DNA of 9,950 nucleotides from Natrinema soli (GTDB lineage Archaea > Halobacteriota > Halobacteria > Halobacteriales > Natrialbaceae), in assembly GCF_028618695.1 (NCBI RefSeq), contig NZ_JAQIVI010000501.1, positions 1 to 9,950 on the forward strand. The letters run 5' to 3'. Position 1 is the first letter of the stretch; every line of letters begins with the position of its first letter. The notes below the pieces were generated by a model, which was not told where the DNA came from, made no database searches, and saw nothing but the letters and a program-made list of their open reading frames with translations. This document shows, piece after piece, positions 6,691 to 9,950 of this stretch. The position numbers were made by a program, and so were the translations under genes.

Positions 6691-6899
6691 CCGTCGTCAC
6701 CGCGAACGGGTTCGTCCCTGTCATCGGTGAGCCAGTGTGGCGCCTGCGCGGCGCGGGCGAACGGCTGACCGGACGGCTGTGGTTCGTCTCGGCTGCTGCT
6801 CGAGGCAGCGACGAAGCCGGAGGCGGGCAAATCCTGCTGGTCTCGGCAATCATCGTTACTAATGGTTGCATCGTCTCTTGATCCGAGACTGTCCTCCAC
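6687..6899 (-). CDS. Possible small ORF overlapping the protease start (doubtful)
   Basis: From a GTG at 6899, 70 codons end in a TGA that shares ATGA with the protease start, the usual arrangement for translational coupling. The product is acidic and rich in Asp, Ser and Ala, with no motif I recognise. The second half uses mostly G or C at third positions (about three quarters), but the first half does not. The AT-rich TATA-like patch at about 6910-6918 would start transcription near 6885, inside the ORF, which speaks against the GTG. It may instead be the protease leader. I leave the call open. Confidence 0.22.
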   Translation of the reverse strand: MEDSLGSRDDATISNDDCRDQQDLPASGFVAASSSSRDEPQPSGQPFARAAQAPHWLTDDRDEPVRGDDG

Positions 6900-6918
6900 G
6901 AATCAGTTGAAAAATATT
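6697..6918 (-). promoter_or_regulatory. Protease leader: TATA-like patch and ribosome binding site
   Basis: The minus strand carries AATATTTTT at about 6910-6918, the only clear TATA-like site before the protease gene, and GGTGA at 6697-6701 six bases before the ATG. If this promoter is used, the mRNA has a leader of nearly 200 nt, unlike the leaderless genes nearby. Confidence 0.35.
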
Positions 6919-7067
6919 GTGATAGTCATAACAGTGGATTGATCCGTGACCCTCATATTCTGCTTCCGATTCACTGACCTGCTGAGTGGGAGCGAACCGG
7001 TGGGAATCGGTCTCGACGATGAAACTATCGATCCGATCCAATTTCTCGAAAGACGGATAATGTGAGC
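6919..7067. other. Non-coding part of the protease / membrane protein intergenic region
   Basis: No gene is supported here. The only structure seen is an inverted pair CCGATTC (6966-6972) and GAATCGG (7004-7010), enclosing a small CACT/AGTG hairpin (6972-6975 with 6985-6988). It separates the divergent promoters of the protease and of the gene at 7099. Confidence 0.3.
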
Positions 7068-7074
7068 ATTAAAC
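7068..7074 (+). promoter_or_regulatory. TATA-like box of the membrane protein gene at 7099
   Basis: ATTAAAC ends 25 nt before the ATG at 7099 and no Shine-Dalgarno sequence is seen, so a leaderless transcript is likely. Confidence 0.45.
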
Positions 7075-7098
7075 ACGCACGCATCCGTACTACAACCC

Positions 7099-7629
7099 AT
7101 GAGTGAAAATAGCAAACAAACCCTCGACAGGGTCGGCGTATGGGGAGGTGGCATCACGGGCGGACTGGTCGCCGGGATCGCCATGGGACTGGTTCTCCAC
7201 CTCGGCGGGAACCAGATCGAGTTGCTCGGCGGGCTCGCGACGGATCCCGGGACGGCAGCCGGCGTCGGCTGGACGATTCACCTGATGATTAGCATCGCGT
7301 TCGGGCTACTGTTCGCCGTGATCGCCTCGAGGTCGCTCGTCCAGCAGCTGGTCACCTCGTTCGGCGATTACGTCATCATCGGACTGGCCTTCGGTGCGGT
7401 CATCGGGCTCTTCGCCGGCGGCGTCGTGTTTCCGCTGGCGATGGAACGGGCCGGCGTCGCGGCATTGCCGCTGCCGTTCCTCCCCGTTTCGGGAGCCACG
7501 GCGGAGCTCTTCAGCGCGCTGGTGTTCGGCCTCGGTCATCTCGTCTACGGGCTGGTCCTGGGAGCCGTCTTCGCGACGGTCAACGGAATTACGCCCGGCG
7601 GCGTGCGCGAGCGCGTCGCGGTGCGATAG
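7099..7629 (+). CDS. Four-helix membrane protein with internal duplication, function unknown
   Basis: The 176-residue product has four likely transmembrane helices near residues 15-35, 56-76, 90-114 and 136-162, a short polar N-terminus and a basic C-terminal tail. The helices are rich in glycine and alanine with GxxxG-like packing. The two halves look duplicated: the second helix of each contains a His-Leu pair in a similar setting (His61 in WTIHLMISIAFGLLFAV and His147 in GLGHLVYGLVLGAVFAT). It recalls small haloarchaeal membrane proteins of unknown role, but I cannot name a family with certainty. The ATG is fixed by a TATA-like box 25 nt upstream. The gene stands alone between the divergent protease and rpl15e. 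Reverse-strand frames over it are shadows. Confidence 0.8.
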   Translation: MSENSKQTLDRVGVWGGGITGGLVAGIAMGLVLHLGGNQIELLGGLATDPGTAAGVGWTIHLMISIAFGLLFAVIASRSLVQQLVTSFGDYVIIGLAFGAVIGLFAGGVVFPLAMERAGVAALPLPFLPVSGATAELFSALVFGLGHLVYGLVLGAVFATVNGITPGGVRERVAVR

Positions 7630-7693
7630 GTCGACGCGATAGGCGGGCGCTCACCCGTCTCGCCGGCACCGTTCCGCATCGGAGTTCGAAGCC

Positions 7694-7700
7694 CTTATAC
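7694..7700 (+). promoter_or_regulatory. rpl15e promoter
   Basis: CTTATAC preceded by TTCGAAGCC resembles a haloarchaeal BRE plus TATA box. Transcription would start near 7724, leaving a leader of about 120 nt before the ATG at 7848, long for a haloarchaeal gene. Confidence 0.5.
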
Positions 7701-7737
7701 TCGAGAGTTGGGTAGGTTCGGTAGACTCGCTGGTTCG

Positions 7738-7842
7738 CGCGGGCATCAGCGGGCACCTGTACGACGCGGTGTCACAGGTCGGGATGTGATCCGCGGGGCA
7801 CGCGCCCCGGTCGGGATTGAACCACGCAACGCCCGCGGGTGA
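7738..7842 (+). promoter_or_regulatory. Structured 5' leader of rpl15e with ribosome binding site
   Basis: By eye the leader folds into a three-stem shape. The closing stem is CGCGGGC (7738-7744) with GCCCGCG (7831-7837). Inside are ACCTGT (7755-7760) with ACAGGT (7774-7779) and CGGGGC (7794-7799) with GCCCCG (7804-7809). The sequence GGTCGGGAT occurs twice, at 7777-7785 and 7809-7817, each at the 3' side of a hairpin. The closing stem ends directly at the ribosome binding site GGGTGA (7837-7842), five bases before the ATG. This could couple leader folding to translation, but no such leader is known to me. Confidence 0.4.
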
Positions 7843-7847
7843 ATACA

Positions 7848-8438
7848 ATGGCACAAAGCTTCTATTCCCACATCAAGGACGCATGGAAGGACCCCGACGA
7901 CGGCAAGCTCGGGGAGCTACAGTGGCAGCGCAAGCAGGAGTGGCGCGAGCAGGGCGCGATCGAACGGATCGATCGCCCGACGCGACTCGATAAGGCGCGC
8001 GAACTCGGCTACAAGGCGAAACAGGGCATCATCGTGACCCGGGTCTCGGTCCGCAAAGGGACCGCCCGGAAACAGCGACACAAGGCCGGTCGGCGCTCCA
8101 AGCGCCAGGGTGTCAACCGCATCGGGCGGCGCAAGAACATCCAGCGCATCGGCGAGGAGCGCGTCTCCCGGAAGTACCCCAACCTGCGCGTGCTCAACAG
8201 TTACTGGGTCGGGGAAGACGGCTCGCAGAAGTGGTTCGAGATGATCCTCGTGGATCCGAACCACCCCGCGATCGAGAACGACGACGATCTCAACTGGATC
8301 TGCGACGACAACCACACGAACCGCGCGTTCCGCGGACTCACCAACGCCGGCAAGTCGAACCGCGGCCTCAACAACCGCGGCAAAGGCGCAGAGAAGGTCC
8401 GTCCGTCCAACAACGGCGGTAAAGGCCGCGCGAAGTAA
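7848..8438 (+). CDS. rpl15e: 50S ribosomal protein L15e (eL15)
   Basis: The 196-residue product is the archaeal/eukaryotic large-subunit protein eL15, which binds 23S rRNA. It begins MAQSFYSHIKDAWKDP and carries the family core with KARELGYKAKQGIIVTRVSV, the very basic RKGTARKQRHKAGRRSKRQG and GRRKNIQRIGEER, then RKYPNLRVLNSYWVGEDG, and a Gly/Asn/Lys-rich tail ending NNGGKGRAK. Length is normal. A further upstream ATG at 7839 is in frame, but it is not the start because the ATG at 7848 gives the conserved MAQSFYSH N-terminus and has GGTGA five bases before it. The gene appears monocistronic, with a promoter at 7694-7700, a long leader and a T-run at 8472-8476 after the stop. Confidence 0.97.
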   Translation: MAQSFYSHIKDAWKDPDDGKLGELQWQRKQEWREQGAIERIDRPTRLDKARELGYKAKQGIIVTRVSVRKGTARKQRHKAGRRSKRQGVNRIGRRKNIQRIGEERVSRKYPNLRVLNSYWVGEDGSQKWFEMILVDPNHPAIENDDDLNWICDDNHTNRAFRGLTNAGKSNRGLNNRGKGAEKVRPSNNGGKGRAK

Positions 8439-8451
8439 CGCGGACAGTCAA

Positions 8452-8481
8452 CGCAGCCGATTTCACGTCGATTTTTCTGCG
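8452..8481 (+). terminator. T-run and weak hairpin after rpl15e
   Basis: CGCAG (8452-8456) can pair with CTGCG (8477-8481), and TTTTT (8472-8476) lies inside. Archaeal termination depends mainly on T-runs, so this site 34 nt after the stop is a plausible end of the rpl15e mRNA. Confidence 0.4.
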
Positions 8482-8552
8482 ACTCGAGTCGAGAGCGATC
8501 GTGCCGAGCGTGCAGTCACCTTCCCAACGACCCCACAGCAGCGCCGAGCGCC

Positions 8553-8587
8553 GGCCACGCGATGGCCGAGACGGGCACTAAGTGGCC
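8553..8587 (+). promoter_or_regulatory. Promoter region of the E1 gene with a dyad
   Basis: A weak TATA-like string ACTAAG (8577-8582) ends 24 nt before the ATG at 8606. Just upstream is the dyad GGCCA-CGCGA-TGGCC (8553-8567); GGCCAC (8553-8558) can also pair with GTGGCC (8582-8587) across the TATA position. Either could be a regulator site; support is by eye only. Confidence 0.3.
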
Positions 8588-8605
8588 CACCGTCGTACCA
8601 GCGAT

Positions 8606-9950
8606 ATGCCGCGCTCTCAGGTCGCCGCGTTCTCGATCGATCGCGTCCAGGTGCTCGATCAGGAGGGGCGGGTCGACGAGTCCCTCGAGCCCGAAATCGA
8701 CGACGAGCGCCTGCTCGAGTGGTACCGGACGATGAAGCGATCGCGGCGACTCGACCGGCGGGTGATCGCCCTCCAACGACGTGGCGAACTTGGGACGTTC
8801 GCGCCCGCGACGGGACAGGAGGCCGCCCAGGTCGGAAGCACCGCGGCGCTCGACGAGACCGACTGGACGGTGCCCGCGTTCCGCGAACATCCGTCGGCGC
8901 TGGCCCGCGGCGGGTCGGCTCAGGAAATTATCGAGTACGGGATGGGGCTCGAGGAGGGCGGGGAGCCGCCCGAGGACGTACCGATGATGCCGCCGTCGAT
9001 CGCCGTGGGGACTCAGCCGCTCCACGCAGCCGGAATCGGCTGGGCGGAGTCGATGAACGAGACGGAGTCGGTCGCGCTCACCTACTTCGGGGACGGTGCG
9101 ACCAGCGAGGGCGAGGTGTACGAGGCGATGAATCTGGCCGGCGTCTACGATGCCCAGACCGTCTTCTTCTGCCAGAACAACCAGTACGCGATCTCGACGC
9201 CGCTGTCGAAACAGACGCGGGCCGCGACCCTCGCCCAGAAGGCCGTCGCCGCGGGAATCGAGCCGATTCAGGTCGACGGCAACGATATCTTGGGCGTCTA
9301 CGCGGTTACGAAGGAAGCGCTCGAGCGCGCTCGGCGCGGCGTGCCGACGCTGATCGAGGCGACGACCTACCGGCGCGAGATGCACACGACGGCGGACGAT
9401 CCCTCCGTCTACCGGACCACCGAGGAAGAGGAGTCGTGGGAGCCGCTCGACCCGATTCTGCGGTTCGAACGCTACCTCCGAGAACGCGGAGTTCTCGACG
9501 ACGACACAATCGACTCGATCGAGTCCGAGATCGAAACGGATCTCGAGGAGTCGCTCGAGGCGGCCCGGGAGACGGAAGCGACCGCCGAGCCGGTGGACAT
9601 GTTCGATTACGCGCACGCGGAACGACCACCGTATCTCGAGCGCCAGCGCGAGGCGTTCGTCGCGAACGACGGGCACACGGTCGCGCCAGCCGAGGGGAGC
9701 CAGCGAGGTGACGGAGGGTCATCGGCGGCGGACGCGGGCGCTAGTGACGGGAGCAGTGCTAGCGAGACGGCGGAAGCCACTGAGGCGGATCTCGAGGACA
9801 CCGACCGACTGAACATGGTCGAAGCTATTCGGGAGACGCTGCACGCCGAACTCGAGCGCGACGACGACGTGCTCGTCTACGGCCAGGACGTCGGCGTCGA
9901 CGGCGGCGTCTTTCGGGCGACGCAGGGCCTCCTCGACGCCTTCCCCGGAC
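8606..9950 (+). CDS. 2-oxoacid dehydrogenase E1, fused alpha and beta subunits (partial, 3' end outside window)
   Basis: From the ATG at 8606 the frame is open for 448 codons to the window edge. Residues 1 to about 352 are an E1 alpha subunit of the pyruvate/branched-chain 2-oxoacid dehydrogenase family: GTFAPATGQEAAQVG (63-77), then the thiamine diphosphate motif from GDGATSEGE (162-170) to NNQYAIS (191-197), and HTTADDP (260-266). Without a stop, a Gly/Ala/Ser/Asp/Glu-rich linker (about 356-400) leads into the start of an E1 beta subunit (RLNMVEAIRETLHAELERDD and LVYGQDVGVDGGVFRATQGLL). These subunits are usually separate genes, so this appears to be a fusion. An ATG at 9815 is internal to the beta domain and lacks a ribosome binding site. 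The enzyme decarboxylates a 2-oxoacid and hands the acyl group to lipoyl-E2; the substrate is not clear. E2 and E3 genes are expected downstream. Confidence 0.9.
   Translation, partial: MPRSQVAAFSIDRVQVLDQEGRVDESLEPEIDDERLLEWYRTMKRSRRLDRRVIALQRRGELGTFAPATGQEAAQVGSTAALDETDWTVPAFREHPSALARGGSAQEIIEYGMGLEEGGEPPEDVPMMPPSIAVGTQPLHAAGIGWAESMNETESVALTYFGDGATSEGEVYEAMNLAGVYDAQTVFFCQNNQYAISTPLSKQTRAATLAQKAVAAGIEPIQVDGNDILGVYAVTKEALERARRGVPTLIEATTYRREMHTTADDPSVYRTTEEEESWEPLDPILRFERYLRERGVLDDDTIDSIESEIETDLEESLEAARETEATAEPVDMFDYAHAERPPYLERQREAFVANDGHTVAPAEGSQRGDGGSSAADAGASDGSSASETAEATEADLEDTDRLNMVEAIRETLHAELERDDDVLVYGQDVGVDGGVFRATQGLLDAFPG

Noticed and set aside
7809..7830. tRNA-like T-arm on the minus strand (GGTTCAATCCC)
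   Set aside because: The flanking bases form only three pairs of the T stem and no anticodon arm or acceptor stem fits, so it is not a tRNA.
8516..9676. 386-codon minus-strand frame across the E1 gene
   Set aside because: It is antisense to the E1 alpha domain, Arg/Leu/Val-rich and without motifs.
9815..9950. Separate E1 beta gene starting at the ATG at 9815
   Set aside because: The frame is open from E1 alpha with no stop, no ribosome site precedes this ATG, and it would cut into the conserved beta N-terminus (DRLNMVEAIRE).

Overview
The window looks like chromosomal DNA of a haloarchaeon, probably of the Natrialba/Natrinema/Haloterrigena type. It is GC-rich with frequent CTCGAG, its proteins are very acidic, and archaeal-only genes are present (a Rio2 kinase and ribosomal protein eL15). 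Several promoters have a TATA-like box ending about 25 nt before the start codon, as expected for leaderless haloarchaeal mRNAs.

Left part (1-2681), minus strand: a class I SAM-dependent methyltransferase cut by the window edge, endonuclease IV (nfo), and a lipoate-protein ligase family gene. The nfo-lplA gap holds two convergent copies of a roughly 140 nt structured repeat. Middle: rio2 on the plus strand, divergent from lplA; a 343 bp gap with three hairpins and an AT-rich patch; then on the minus strand a six-helix membrane protein and a Tat-exported subtilisin-like protease. Right part (7099 onward), plus strand: a four-helix membrane protein with an internal duplication, rpl15e with a long structured leader, and a 2-oxoacid dehydrogenase E1 gene that runs off the right edge.

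Most genes are ordinary core haloarchaeal functions: base excision repair, small-subunit maturation, large-subunit protein, cofactor attachment and secreted proteolysis. The most unusual gene is the E1 gene. Its alpha subunit reads without any stop through a Gly/Ser/Ala/Asp/Glu-rich linker into an E1 beta subunit, so it appears to be an alpha-beta fusion. The lplA product could lipoylate the E2 partner of this enzyme, which would be expected just beyond the window. The second point of interest is the inverted repeat pair at 1468-1786, where the conserved blocks match but the hairpin in the same slot has a different sequence that still pairs. I saw no CRISPR array, rRNA, tRNA, integrase or intact insertion sequence.
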